From Lepturacanthus savala (lineage: Eukaryota; Chordata; Actinopteri; Scombriformes; Trichiuridae), in contig CM060470.1 of assembly GCA_030544235.1 (NCBI GenBank), positions 22,756,356 through 22,820,355 on the forward strand: DNA of 64,000 bases, in the 5' to 3' direction. The number at the start of each line of letters is the position of its first letter. Position 1 is the first letter of the stretch. Of this stretch, positions 47,963 to 60,304 are shown one piece after another. The notes under the pieces are model-generated. The model searched no databases and had not been told where the DNA came from. It worked only from the letters and a program-made list of their open reading frames with translations. Made by a program: the position numbers and the translations under genes.

Positions 47963-48009
47963 AAGTAAAGATCTAAGGAAGTGATCTTTACTTCCTTAGA
48001 TCTTTACTT
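47963..48009. repeat. Perfect palindrome, 20-bp arms
   Basis: Left arm aagtaaagatctaaggaagt (47963-47982), loop gatcttt, right arm its exact reverse complement (47990-48009). It would form a 20-bp stem with a 7-base loop. Confidence 0.95.
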
Positions 48010-51000
48010 CCTTGACATGTTAGAGTCTGACCTGAGCAACATGGTCAGTGTTCAGTTGATGTGATATTTTGTCCTCACCTCACTTGTTCCTTTTACACTG
48101 AAAAAATACATATTTCAACAAGCCACCCTTAAGCTCTGAAACCTTTATTTTGTTTCAATAAGTAGAGAAACATGATAATGGTGAGAGTTCTTTGTTTGTT
48201 TCCATTTATTTATTTCCTCTAAACCGCTCTGCCCTTATTATACCTGTATTCAATAATATTTATGTGTCGACAAATTTTGAGATAAATGATTGCAGTCCAT
48301 ATTTTCCTCAATATTAAGAAACATAAAAGACAGACAGAATATGACACTCAGCGTGATTGATATTTCTTGCAGCAAGTCCTCGTCTTTTCTTTTCTCTAGT
48401 TGCTATTCTTTCCCAGTCCACCAGGCTCTTGCAATGGAGTGCCAATTATTATGGAAATGACTGAAACAGATATCAGATGGGTTTCCCTGGGATAAGCTTG
48501 TCATATTTCACACATCATTCTTTGTGTGTGTGGGTGTGAGCGTGCGTGTGATTTCACATCCACACGTTGTGTGTTTGTGAGCGACAGAAAGAAACAGGGA
48601 GAGTTTCTCCGTGTGCGGAATTGAGATTTTGTTCCGCTCACTGAAATAAACCTTTATGGGATGAATTTGTAGCAAACTACTTTGTTCTGCTCATCAAAAG
48701 CGCATTGCTTTCAACATTTTGGACATAAATTCGGGATTATAAAAGGAGCCACTGTCAGTGCCAGAAATTGAAAGAGAGATGTGATGTGCTTCCAAGGTCA
48801 TTGCGGCTCCCTCCCTTCATCTCCCAGCCTTTCTGCCAGAGGGGTTCATGTATTGTTGGCTCTGCTCCTCATGGCGTCATATAATGTGTTTCATCAAATG
48901 TGTCTGAAATGCTCAGCGATGACAGTGAAGTGCAGGTCCATTTTGGGAGCTGGTATTGTTGACCTTGTTGCAGGAAGGTAGTGGTGAGCACATCCTACTC
49001 AAGAAAAGGAATGATTTAAAGGAAGTAAAGGAATAGAAATCATATATTGAGATATTCATCTGATATTATGAGATATTATTATTAATATTGTTATTGTTGG
49101 AATGTTTTCAGAATGAGAAGCTAAATAACAATGAGTGTGGTGGCTGATGGAGGTCGCTAAAGGTGTCGTCTGGAGGTCAGAGGTCAATCTGAGAACACTG
49201 CAAATAAAACAACAGAAGAAGAAAAAGCTACCGAGAAAAATCCACTGAAATAACTTTTAACACATCTGAGAGAATTGGCCAATCACTGAGTGGAATTTGA
49301 TGGAGGATTTTTTTAAGAGCCACAGCCAGAAAAAACATGCTAAGATCTGCATAAGGTAAGAATATATTTTTTTAATGTTCAGGCTTATAAGTATATATAG
49401 TATAGTATGTTTGGTAATACCCAGATAGACACACAACACTGTTAATACTTAAGACACAAAACAGAAGAGAAATATGTAAAAAACAACAAAAAAAACACCC
49501 AGAGTACCAAAACCAACATAAAAAATATAAATTACATAAAATAAAGGTGGGGGAGTATATATACATACATGCAAAAAATATATGTGTTTGTGTGTGCGTA
49601 CATGACATATGTGGACTGTATACACCATTGTTGTTGTACAGGGTTATTGTAAAAAATTATTTGCACACAGTTATGGAGACCCATCTGGTCTGTTTATATG
49701 GCAAATAAATATGAAATAAACTATAAATTAAGCTATAAACTATATTATATATATGTATAATCGACAAACATATATACACAGATATACGTACATACATATA
49801 GAAATAAATAATGATATGTAACATTCCATATGACTAGAAAAGACTCAAGTTAATATACACATATGTAAATGCATGCATGTGACATGTAAGAAAAGCGAAA
49901 GGAAAACAATAGTAAAAAAAAATAAAAATAAAAAGTAAAAAACAATAAGTGCTGCAAAGCCACTGGAGTGGCTGCTGCCTTCTACAACACCATCTTGGAA
50001 GCTTAAAATTCAACTTATACTTGCAATCAAGTCAGGAAGTGTAGTCAATCATTTTGTTTTAAGACTTGGATTAGAGGCTTATTCTCTTATTTGAGTTTGG
50101 TATTTGGTTACTTGTAATTAGCTATAAATCCTGTATTATTGTTAATACCTATGTTACCATAATACCATATGCTGTTGTTTTAAATGAGTCACCTGCTGCA
50201 TGTTAGTCCTCTTGTTAACAGGTGAAGGAATTTATTGTTATGCATAAGAGATGCTGTTATTACCTGCTGTGAATCCTGCACGCTGTGTGGATACACTTTT
50301 CTTGTTATAGTGTTATTAGTTTGGAGTGTACAGAGTGATAAATACTGTTGAGATGAAGGTGTGACACACTGTTAATCAGGCTGTAATTGTGCCTAACAAG
50401 AAAAAGAAGCAAAATTCTATTATAGTTTGTTTTATGGTTGGCACAGACTGGCTCCTTCTCAACCTTTGGGCAGTTTCCAAGTCCGGGCTGGTCAGAACAG
50501 GGTGGACTCAGAGGGGCAAAGGCACACAGAGGCTGGAAAAAGAAATTCTCTGAGCTCTAAATCACACAAGGAGAGCACTAGATTAAAAATATAGATCTGT
50601 CAATGTACCTACTGGATCCTCTTCATCTGCTGTATCAACACTTGCTTCTCAAAGTTTTTACTCTCACAGGATGTGTTGATCTTAAAATGAATGGAAAGCA
50701 GTTCATTGATGGAATTTATAAGACCTTCGAGGCCCCTGGTTCATTTTCAACACATTCTTAAAATACATTTTTTACTGTATTTTAAGACCCATGGAAACTT
50801 TGCAGAGAGAACACTATGTGAGCACCAGGTGTTCCTTTTTACTGAAGAGAAAATACCTTAATGGTGTTATTCACTAACATTCCACTGAATTAAATAATCT
50901 TCGAACAATGTGATCATGGAGGGTCGATGTCTGCAGTAACTGTTGCGCCTAAGGCAGAAATGATGCAGTGTTTTCATTATGGGTTCATTAAGCTTCTCTC

Positions 51001-53569
51001 TTGCGTTTTGCGTAATAAGCCACTTTACATTCATAATTCATGCGTGATTGTCAGCTGTAATGAATTTTGCTTCCATTTCATTTATAGTCAATAAAATTAC
51101 AAATATGCTTTAGAAAAGAGCTCAGCTGTGATGTTAGAATTATTAAATCATTTATTTTCAGATTTTTATCAACATGGCTTATCATTCTCTGCTTGCTTGT
51201 TTATTTACAGATAGAGCGGGCTGTGTAAAATAGCAGAACATGAAAGAAAAAAAAATCCCCTAGGGTCTTATTTTTCTATAGCATGCATATTATAGAGATA
51301 GAGAGATTAAAACACTATATAAAAACAGAAAACTGTTTTATTTTTTATCATTTATATTGACAACAACACATTATATAGTAAGACACTATACAGAAAACAC
51401 CTTTTTTGATATAATATATGAATTCATGTAACATGTCAGTAATCTAGCTACACAACAATTAAACAACATATGTTTAATAGGATTATAGCAATATTAACCA
51501 GTATTCACACATTTCCCAGAAAGACCTTGAAAGTGTTCCATTTAGCTATGGAATGCATAGAGGAATATCTTCAAAGCACCAGTAAAAAGGAGAATGGAAA
51601 AAAGTGACAGTTTTATCATTTACTGAAAACTCATCAGGGCTAAAGCTTAACAGAAGGAGTTCTATAGTCATTAAGACAAGATATATCAGCATTTTCAAGT
51701 GTTTTCCTGCTCATGTAACATGAATTACTAAGCCAGAAATGTAATACATGTTATCCATCCATTTGATCATTAGTATATTATGTAAAAGGTTTATGAATTG
51801 AAGAAAATCATGAAAAACAATTCACTTTATATAACAAGGGGGATTTATATAAATAGACAATATCTCTAGAAACATTTGAAAGTCAATGTCTCACATGTGC
51901 AATTTGCACTTGCATTATAAGCTTCACAGGTTTAAAATTGAAAGTTCAAAGGTGATTCTTTCTCTTTTTATCATTTGTGATGAAGCCTGGAGGCAAATGT
52001 GATTGCAGCTATAAATACATGAGGAGACGGCTGCCCTGCTTCTCCATTAGATTATTTTTGTAACTTTGCACCAACAAATCATGGAGGTGTTGTGGAGGTG
52101 GATCTAACCAGACAATTTATATTGACTAGAGCGACACATTTCTGCCAGAACTAGATGATGAACTGCATTATTAACACACCAATTGTATAGTGATGTAAAT
52201 CAGCCATTCTCAACCAATGGGAGCCCTATCTAGAATGATTTGATTTAGAATGATTGCTTGATTGTTGGAATGAATGAAAAGTAAGTAAAAGGTAGTTTAT
52301 TATAACTAAATGTGCTCAACAATCATAGAAGACACAATAAATTAAAAGGCATAATTTTAATGACTATTTATGTTTGAATGTGGACTTATTTGACTTAAAA
52401 TTAAACTTACATGGCTCGTTAACAAGTTTCCATTACCAATCATCATCGCCGATCACTTGAAACAAAACTCAGATCAAATTACTATAAATACAATTATAAC
52501 TGCAGATGATTAATTATGTGAGTTTTGTTTTGTTCAGTAAGATTTTATTTGGGAATTTTTAAAAGCTGTGTTCTTGTTAGTACTCTTTATTTATTTTTTT
52601 ATATTTATGCTTTGCATTTATTTCTTTTTTTCCCTCAACGACTGATTCCTATTCATTCCTACCTGACATATTGCTACTTGATGCTTTAATACCTTCATCA
52701 GCCTTGCTTATTAATCTCTTTATTTTGTGCTGTATCTTGTTCATGTCTCCTGCTGCAATGACCCAGTTTTTCAACAGAGATCAGTCATATCTCCTATGTC
52801 TGCATACATCCTGCTATATTCATTCATTTGCATGACTGTGACAGTGTGTTTTGAGAATTTGCGGGATGCAAAATGTCTTCTGACAACCCTGAACTGGGTC
52901 TGGCATAGGGGAGGCTGAGTTGCCCCGGTTTCATAACCAAGTAATGACAAACTCACCAGAGCGTCTGCGATGCATGACTCATAAAGATATGATTTTTGAA
53001 ATGCTAATGAGGTGAAGATTATACAGAGAGGAAGAGCAAGATAGAGCGTGAAAGAGTGAGATAGAGACAGTAAGACAGAGAGAGATCCTCTGTATCGTGC
53101 CTGGTCGCCTTTGCAGGAGCTGGCAGTCAGGGGATTCTGACTGAATTCATAAAATAGTTTTTAAATCTCCCTTTACCCGCTTTAGTATTCATGACTTTGC
53201 GATGAGTCAGAGAGGGAAAGCGAGAGTCAAAGTCTAGGAGGTGAAGCCTGCAGTGCCTGCACCGCTTCTTTCCCTCTTCTCCATCGTTCTCTTCATGTGT
53301 GTTCACCTCCAGTGCGGTGAAACAGTGCTAAACAAGGTTAAAGAGAAGGTCAAACACACATGGACACAGTTAATCTTTCTTCTGTTATTACAGCCACATG
53401 GGACAGTTCTCCTGCAGGGGAAACTCAATTATCTTTATAAGTGGAATATACTGTATCTTCTGCATCACTAGTATATTTTTGTTCCCTGGCATGTGGACGG
53501 GGGGGGACTTATCTTAAAAATGCTTTATCAGGGTGGGTGCTGCCATCTGATTGAAGCCAGATCAACAGG

Positions 53570-53880
53570 GGTGTCAGGTTTCTCTTTTCATGAGCAGAGC
53601 AAGCATTCATTTTAGTAAAGAAGCTATCACTCCTCCCACTATCATACTCATCTTTTCCCAGTTCTTCATACCACTTGTCCTCCATTTCTTCTCCATCCGA
53701 CACCTCTATTGTTTTTGTGTTCCTTGCTCTCACCGCCACTCCCGTGTTATTTTTCTCCCTTTTCTCATTAATCCTCCATCCCCTCCTTCTCAATGCACCT
53801 TCATCTTCTCCCCTGTCATTTTTTTCTACCTCTCTGTTTGTCACATCTCCCTCTCATCCCTTTTCCCCCCAATAAACGCT
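53570..53880. repeat. Pyrimidine-rich tract
   Basis: Plus strand is dominated by C and T (cctcc, tctcc, cttctc). Open frames on both strands here are compositional. It is followed by a G-run at about 53924-53939. Confidence 0.75.
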
Positions 53881-54552
53881 CCGCTTTAGTCTTTCCCATC
53901 TTCTGGCATGTGAAGGTCATTGGAGGGGGGGGGGGGGGGAAGGGGATGATGCAGCTATATGTAACTGCAGCTGCTTGAATAACTGGAGGAAAGATGGACG
54001 GATGGATGATAAGGGCAGGAACAGGAAAGCGGTGAAACTGGAAATAGGGAGGGTGACAGAATTCCCTGTGACCTTTTTCCTGTATCTTGATGAGATGAGG
54101 ACGCTCTGTTCTTGTGTCCCCGCCGCCTGCTTTTATGTGAGCACCAGTGCGTGCTGCCGCCATTTGTTTTCATTAGTGGTCATGACATGTCACCCCCTCA
54201 CATTAGTAATAGCATTTAGCAGTAAATGTGAGAAAGAAAAAAAACGTGTCTTTATAACCCTGAATTAACAGTTTGCTGTAACCCCATTCTCCAACAGATT
54301 AGTCTCATTCCCATTGTCAGAGCCTGCTTATCGTCCACACCCACCAGCGTCACTGTTCAATGCAAGTTAACCCTAAACCATTATTTTTAAACACACAGGA
54401 TTGTCCTTTAGGTTCCAATAAATCGAAAGCCGAAACATCTGATATATATGCAGAGAGATTGATGACGTCTGTATAAGGTGGTAAATGGCGAACCACGTAA
54501 GTCTATGCCTATAAATTTCAACTCATGAAAGTGAGTCAAGTCAGTCAAAAGT

Positions 54553-54682
54553 CAGTCAGTCAGTCATTTTCTATACCTGCTTATTCCTCATTAAGGTCTT
54601 AGGGGTCTCCTGGAGCCTATCCCAGTGCGTATCCCAGGCAGGGATAGACCCCAGATGGTCGCCAGCCTATCGTGGGACACTG
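54553..54682 (-). mobile_element. 5'-truncated SINE with 10-bp target duplication
   Basis: This minus-orientation insertion of the tRNA-headed family keeps only the 3' part (inverted 'ttttctatacctgcttattc' to cgccagcctatcgtggga). It is flanked by agtcaaaagt at 54543-54552 and 54683-54692. The 3' end bears a cagt repeat, read as (actg)n in element orientation. Loss of the 5' part with retained 3' tail and short direct repeats is the mark of target-primed reverse transcription. Confidence 0.82.
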
Positions 54683-54789
54683 AGTCAAAAGTATTGAATT
54701 TATATTTTTATTTAGTCTAGATGTGACATATGTTATTGCATATGAAAAAAAAATTGAACACAGCTGTGTCAAGGAATTTTGTGGCATTA

Positions 54790-55300
54790 ATCTAACTACC
54801 AGCTTTTGGTTCTCAGTACAGATCATTGGTGGCCTCACCTGGACAAAACAACACCAGCGGCTACACTTCCTAAGAGTCCTCAGGAAGAAATACCTGTACC
54901 AGAAGCTGCCGCTGGCCTTCTATCGCTCCTCCATCAAGAGCCCAAGAGCCTGCTGACATATCGCCTGACCGCCTGTTACGGGAGCTGCACCACTGCAGGC
55001 AGGAGGATTGTCAGCCACCCTTTCCCCTGATGGACTGACACACCACCCGGTACATCGTCAGAGCTTGGAAAATCATTGAGGACCATTCCCATTCCTGCCT
55101 CCCAGCTGTTTAAGAGGCTCCCTTCTGGGAGGCACTACAGATGCATAAGAGCATGGACAAATAAAATGAAGACCAGTTTCTTCCCAAGGGTAACCACCAC
55201 ACTGAAAAAAACCTTCTTTTGACCCTGTGAAATACAATGATCTGTGAAATATAATCATTCTGTGCAATATAAATCCTGCAATCCTGTGCAACATAATATA
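54790..55300 (+). pseudogene. Non-LTR retrotransposon ORF2 3' fragment
   Basis: In frame: HQRLHFLRVLRKKYLYQKLP followed by LAFYRSSIKS. After a break it continues into a WYGSCTxxxRRIV-like segment and LLPSGRHYR-like and RAWTNK-like segments, with a frameshift between. These are the conserved C-terminal motifs of fish L2/Rex-like LINE reverse transcriptases. A short 3' UTR follows, with repeated 'ctgtgaaatac' and 'ctgtgcaatat' units (55226-55305). It is 5'-truncated and broken. Confidence 0.78.
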
Positions 55301-55474
55301 TATTAGCTGCAACTATAGAATAGAATTTTATAATTTTTCTCCAGGGCTGAGTGTGAAGGGACATACCACACCACAGAAAAACTTGGCACTACTGTGATGT
55401 TAAAGAACATCCTTAGAAATTCACCATCCAGCACAACACTTTAATTGTTGTAGTTATCTGTGTTAACATTCATT

Positions 55475-55789
55475 TTCTATTCCCGCTTATTTCTCATAAG
55501 GGTCACGGGGGTCTGCTGGAGCCAATCCCAGCGCATTATAGGTGAGAGGCAGGGATACACCCCAGATGGTCTATCGTGGGGCACACACACCATTCACTCA
55601 CACACTCATCCAATTAATGTAAGCATGTTTTTGGACTGTCGGAGGAAGCCTGGGAACCTGGAGAGAACCCACACAGACATGGGAAGATCATACAAACGCT
55701 ACACAGACAGGGCCCAGACCAAGGTCTTGAACATGTGACCTTCTTGTTTTGAGACAACAGTGCTAACCCCTGCACCACTGGGTCGCCCT
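55475..55789 (-). mobile_element. tRNA-headed SINE, near full length
   Basis: Minus orientation: inverted 3' end 'ttctattcccgcttatttct' on the left, the core 'tttttggactgtcggaggaa', and the head on the right as 'gtgctaacccctgcaccact' then gggtcgccc. The same family as 32554-32897. No clear target duplication is visible. Confidence 0.82.
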
Positions 55790-56084
55790 AGGGCAAATTT
55801 AATTTATTTTAAAAAATCTAGAAAAATGGTAAGCGAATAATATCAAGAACGCTGGTGTTAATACACATAACGCGACCGCTCCACACTGCACACATGCTGC
55901 TACACCGCACAGTCACTGAGATGAGTTTGTTTTCTTCCAATGTATAAATTCAGACACCTAAATGTATAAAGAAATACTATCTGCAGTGAATCGGTGTAGT
56001 CATTTTTTTGTTCATAGTGTGATTATCACAGCTTACATTTACTTTAGCCTCACTAACTGCTGAGGGCTGTGTATTATGCACTTT

Positions 56085-56225
56085 GAGGCAGCTGTGGCTT
56101 AGCAGGAGGCAGAGCAGTCTTCCACTAATCAGAAGATCAGAGGTTGGATTCCCAGTTCCTCATGTGGTCCGTGGGAAAGTATAAGAGTGGTTGGAAGACG
56201 AGAAAGGCCCTATACAAACACAGCT
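56085..56225 (+). mobile_element. tRNA-derived SINE, internally shortened
   Basis: The head 'agctgtggcttagcaggagg' then cagagcagtcttccactaatcag and 'gaggttggattcccag' provides A- and B-box-like segments. The tail 'agtggttggaagacgagaaa' then ggccctatacaaac is the teleost SINE tail. The normal middle, about 100 bp, is absent. Confidence 0.7.
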
Positions 56226-58424
56226 CATTACGCGCTGTAACTATGTCTTTTTTATATCCTCTTTGCAGTAGCCTTAGCACAAAGAATTGTATCCACCCTG
56301 AATTTCTTCTTGGGTAAAATATGATATTAGATTTCAAACATGGAAGAGCTTTTTACATTTAAATGGAATTTAAAATGTAGCTATTGTATCAAGGAAAACC
56401 AACAGACTACAATAGGCAGTAACATCCAGAGTTTCATTTATAGGCTTGTGTCAGCTCTATAATTCTTTTTTTTTTTTTTATCAGGCGCCTGTGCAATTGG
56501 GTGAAAGAGAAGAGAATAGTTGAGAAGCACCCACAGTGTTGTTTGAAATGTACCAGTTGCCCTGCTGTGTCATTGCCAGACTTGTCAGGCTACTATCTCT
56601 CCTTTAGCCCAACATCAGTAAAAGCTTGATTGTAACTGGGTTTAAACTGTCAGTATTTTGTAAAACCTGAACCATCCCATACCTCCGTGGAAGATGTTTA
56701 AAAAGAGATGGAGTGCTGTGACTGAGCCTCCTTTCCCACTGCTCAAACTGCTGCACTGAATCAACATGAGTGTTGGTGGCTAATAATCCATGGAATTAAA
56801 TGAGTGGGAGCCATTTCCCCTTGTGGATGTTCTAATGTGACAGTGTTATACAGATTAGCGGCGCTCTGAGATAACATACAGAAGAGCAGATGCATGTTCG
56901 TGCATGTGGGGTTAGGCTTATAGATATACCAACAGTATGTTTTATGAATACTAATTACCCCTCCCTCCCACACACACACACACACACTCCCCTGCCTGTC
57001 AAACAGACAGTGTGCCTCGCCTGTTCTGATTCCCTCAGGTACAGGGACCGGGGCAACCCTGGCATTTACACACTAATGAAAACAATCATGGGAAATATGT
57101 TAATTTGCGTGGCTGTGGTATTTTGAAACAAACTGTGCTCTTTCAAAAAGGCCAGATGCTCCTGTGAGTAATCACCTATGGCAACTGAATCCATTTAACC
57201 ATAACCATTAAGGCTCTATTTGGCCCATTTATGTAATGCACTTTATACACTGCTGCGGTAGACTGATTCATAACTGTCTTTTTTGGTCACTGGATTAAGA
57301 TAATCTATTAGAGTCTCCAAGACTGCATTTTTAATTACCTAGGTAGCATTTACAGGTAACAACTGAAGCAGAAAATGAGTGAGTGGTCACAAAGCTTGTG
57401 AGAACCTCATTACCATGTGGGAATGATTTTGTTCAACAGCGCAACTCGCTGAAATTATTAGAAGTACACAGCGGACTAAAGCTGTAAACCAGAACGAATG
57501 ATGAAAGGAGCTGAACTGTTGTACAGAGCCGTGCACCCAGCACGGCTGCTGGAGCCAGGCTGATAATGACTGTAACGGGCAGAAAATGTTCAGGCTGGTA
57601 CTGTCTATTACACAGAACTAATGTGACTCATAGAGGAACACAAAGCAAGTTATATGCAGTATGTGGAAATGATGCATGCAACTTTAATGCCATGATTTAT
57701 GTTGATGAGTACAGCACAATTAGGAATACTATTTTTAAACTGTAATCCAAAAAGATAAAAAGTTATAACTTCCCACTTTATTTTTGACTGTTACTAATAG
57801 ACTTTCTTCATGACAGCCATAGTGACATGAAATATAAGGCAAACACTGGTGTTACCAATGGTATGTAGTAAGGTTCATTTCCATTCAGGTCAAATGAGGG
57901 TGCTGATGCATGTTGGCTCACTGGAAACACTTTGCTACACTTAATACAACAGAACCTTATTTAGGATCATTGGTAACACCTTTGTTTACTCAGAAACATG
58001 ATTTCAAATGATATGGAAATAAGCACTCTTCACTATTAAACATCCAATATTTTACATTTTTCATGGATTTTATTTTAAATTTTGAAATATTTGTGAGTTT
58101 AAATACCAAAATGATCTTATTGTTGTATACAGAATATATTGTTACAGACAATGTAGTTTGTAATAATAATTTATTCAACCAGGGACAGCATGGTTTAAGG
58201 TTGGTATCTTAATCCATAGGTCACAGCCACACTTTACAAAATGAACATGTCTTTATATATACGGTATTGTCTTAAATTAGAGATAAAAGTGGTGCTAATG
58301 AAACCTTTGATGAGGTTTTGATCAATGGAAACCTTTGTGGCAATGACATACTGCATACATTTCCTTTACACCAATTACAGTTAATTCAGGGTTGGTTGTA
58401 AAATGACCATATTATTTTACTGGG
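56226..58424. other. Unique sequence, no gene
   Basis: No exon. A 14-15-base T-run near 56466. Inverted 13-mers ggtgttaccaatg (near 57849) and cattggtaacacc (near 57968), and a small hairpin agccgtgc/gcacggct near 57527-57547. Confidence 0.45.
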
Positions 58425-59850
58425 AAGTCTTGTAGAGTTGTAAAGAAAAGCAACTGGATTACTTAATGTATTTAAAGATGATTTGCCTCCCATCCAGGAG
58501 GTTTCTTCAGTTCTTGGATTTAGTGCAGTGAACTCAGGTATTTAAAACTCATAGTGGTTGTGAAACCAAATTTACAGTCACCTGACTTCCCACCAATGAG
58601 GCAGCAGTGGAGACAGTGAGAAAAGGGCTACAAGGCAGACCCCACTACAGCCCACAGCAAATTTGCACCCTTCTGCACCTCTGACTTTCCACAACCTACT
58701 TCAAATATAATGATGTCTTCTACAGACAGAAACATGGCTGCACTATGGGTTCCCCAGTGTCTCCTATGGTGACTAACCTCTACATGAAGGAGGTAGAGAC
58801 GAGTGCTCTGAACTCCTTCAGAAGAACAACACCCAGCCACTGGTTTAGATATGTGGACGAGACATGGGTTCAAATCAAACCCAAGAAGTGGAGGCCTTCA
58901 CCAACACAAATTCTGTTGACAACAACATCCAGTTCACCGAGGAGGACACCAAGGACTAGTGGTTGCCCTTCCTGGTTTGTGCACTATCCCTAGACAAGGA
59001 GGGCATCAAGGAGTACCACAAGCCCATGCACACAGACCAGACCAGACCTTTTATTTGATTCCCACCACTCACTGGAACGCAAACTATGAGTTATTCTTAC
59101 CCTAAAACACCAGGCCCAGAAGAGTCCCTCGAGTGCAGATGTAAAACTGAAGGGACTACCACGCATCAGGACAGCGCTCCAAACCTGTGGTTACCCAAAA
59201 TGGACATTTGTCAAATCGTCAAAAAGATGCCACAAAGAAACACCTGAGAAAATCAGGAGAATCTTCCATAAGAATAATATCCAAGTCAATTTCAAACCCT
59301 GGTACCGCAAAGACAAAACACAGAAGCTTGATAATATTGTGTATGCAGTCCAATGCAGTGAGGAGTGCTCAGAGCACTACATAGGTGAAACTAAACAGCC
59401 CCTCCACGCATGGCTGAAACATAGAAGAACCTATCAGAAGAACATAATCAGAACAAGACTCGGCTGTACATCTGCATCTAAAGGATAAAGGTCATTCTAT
59501 TGAGGACTTCAATGTCCTTGTTTTGGAGAGGGAAGACAAATGGTTTGTCCACTAAGCAGAGGTGGTGGTCTAAGGCACAATCTATCTGCCACCTACAATG
59601 TTGTCTTGGAAGCTCTTCCCAGGAAACTTAAAACTCATTCACACCTAGCCACACCTGGGAGCTTGTGACACCTATTCCCCCCCAAGTTTAAGGAGTATGG
59701 TTATTTAAATTTGGTTTCACAATCATTCTGAGTTTTAAAATTCCCTGGCACTAAATCCCAGAACTGAAAAAGCCCCCTAGATGGGAGGTGAAACTTCTTC
59801 AAACAAACTAAGAAGTCCAGTTGCTTTTCTCGACAACTCTAAGAAGTAAG
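58425..59850 (+). mobile_element. Penelope-like retroelement with long inverted ends
   Basis: It carries a broken reverse transcriptase followed by a GIY-YIG endonuclease, the order that defines Penelope-like elements. About 140-bp inverted repeats bound it: 58428-58573 against 59705-59842, for example 'caactggatt...gcctcccatccaggaggtttcttcagttct' style on the left and its inverse on the right. Such inverted tails are known for this class. The N-terminal part of the protein is missing. Confidence 0.85.
58697..59640 (+). pseudogene. Penelope-like RT/GIY-YIG pseudogene
   Basis: In one frame from 58697: YFKYNDVFYRQKHGCTMGSP, then VSPMVTNLYMKEVE..., then WFRYVDETW (catalytic box near 58840-58866; the usual YxDD reads YVDE). 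Downstream, after frame breaks and stops, IQFT, KEYHKPMHTDQ and LQTCGYP segments follow. From 59330 comes DNIVYAVQCSEECSEHYIGE followed by TKQPLHAWLKHRRTY, the GIY-YIG nuclease core. 'GGGLRHNLSATYNVVLEALP' can be pieced in another frame near 59560-59620. Several stops mean it is dead. Confidence 0.85.
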
Positions 59851-60302
59851 GATGACCTGGATGACTCAGAACTTTCACAACATTTTATTGGGTGGTTTTT
59901 AAAACAACAAATTGTGAACTTCCCTTCGATCATATTCATGTGATTTGCATTGTTTTGTTTTTCTGCAGCCAGTTTAGAAGTAAGTATTTCAGGACTCCTC
60001 AGCGTCACTTGTATAAATGCAGCAATGACGGGTTATACCTTCTGCTCTCAGTTCAATACATGCATCAATGCTGTTGAAAAATCACTTTAATAAATTGCAA
60101 CTGTTGGCTGCTTGTGTGTTCCTTGCTTTGGCTCGAAGGACCGAATGACGTCAAAACCAGGACCTGGATGTATTTCTATCCCTGGTCCCTTCTTTTAAGG
60201 AAGAGGGCATGTGGACGGGTGACATGTTGCCAGGAGCAGAAGTGACAACTTTCTGGCTGAAATATGCCTCTGCCAGACAGCCACAACCTCCTGGTGTGTG
60301 TG

Positions 60303-60304
<2 letters not shown>

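Larger units (their letters stand above)
46331..54540. other. Gene-poor stretch, 8 kb
   Basis: No splice-supported exon. Contents seen: a perfect palindrome at 47963-48009; AT-rich, ATA/TATA-rich sequence at 49370-49930; unique homeobox-site-like sequence at 50925-51125; a pyrimidine-rich block at 53570-53880; and a 16-base G-run near 53924-53939. 22-26 kb of this part of the window have no gene I can support. Confidence 0.45.

Noticed and set aside
53509..53889. Overlapping long open frames on both strands
   Set aside because: Due to pyrimidine-rich composition with few stop codons.
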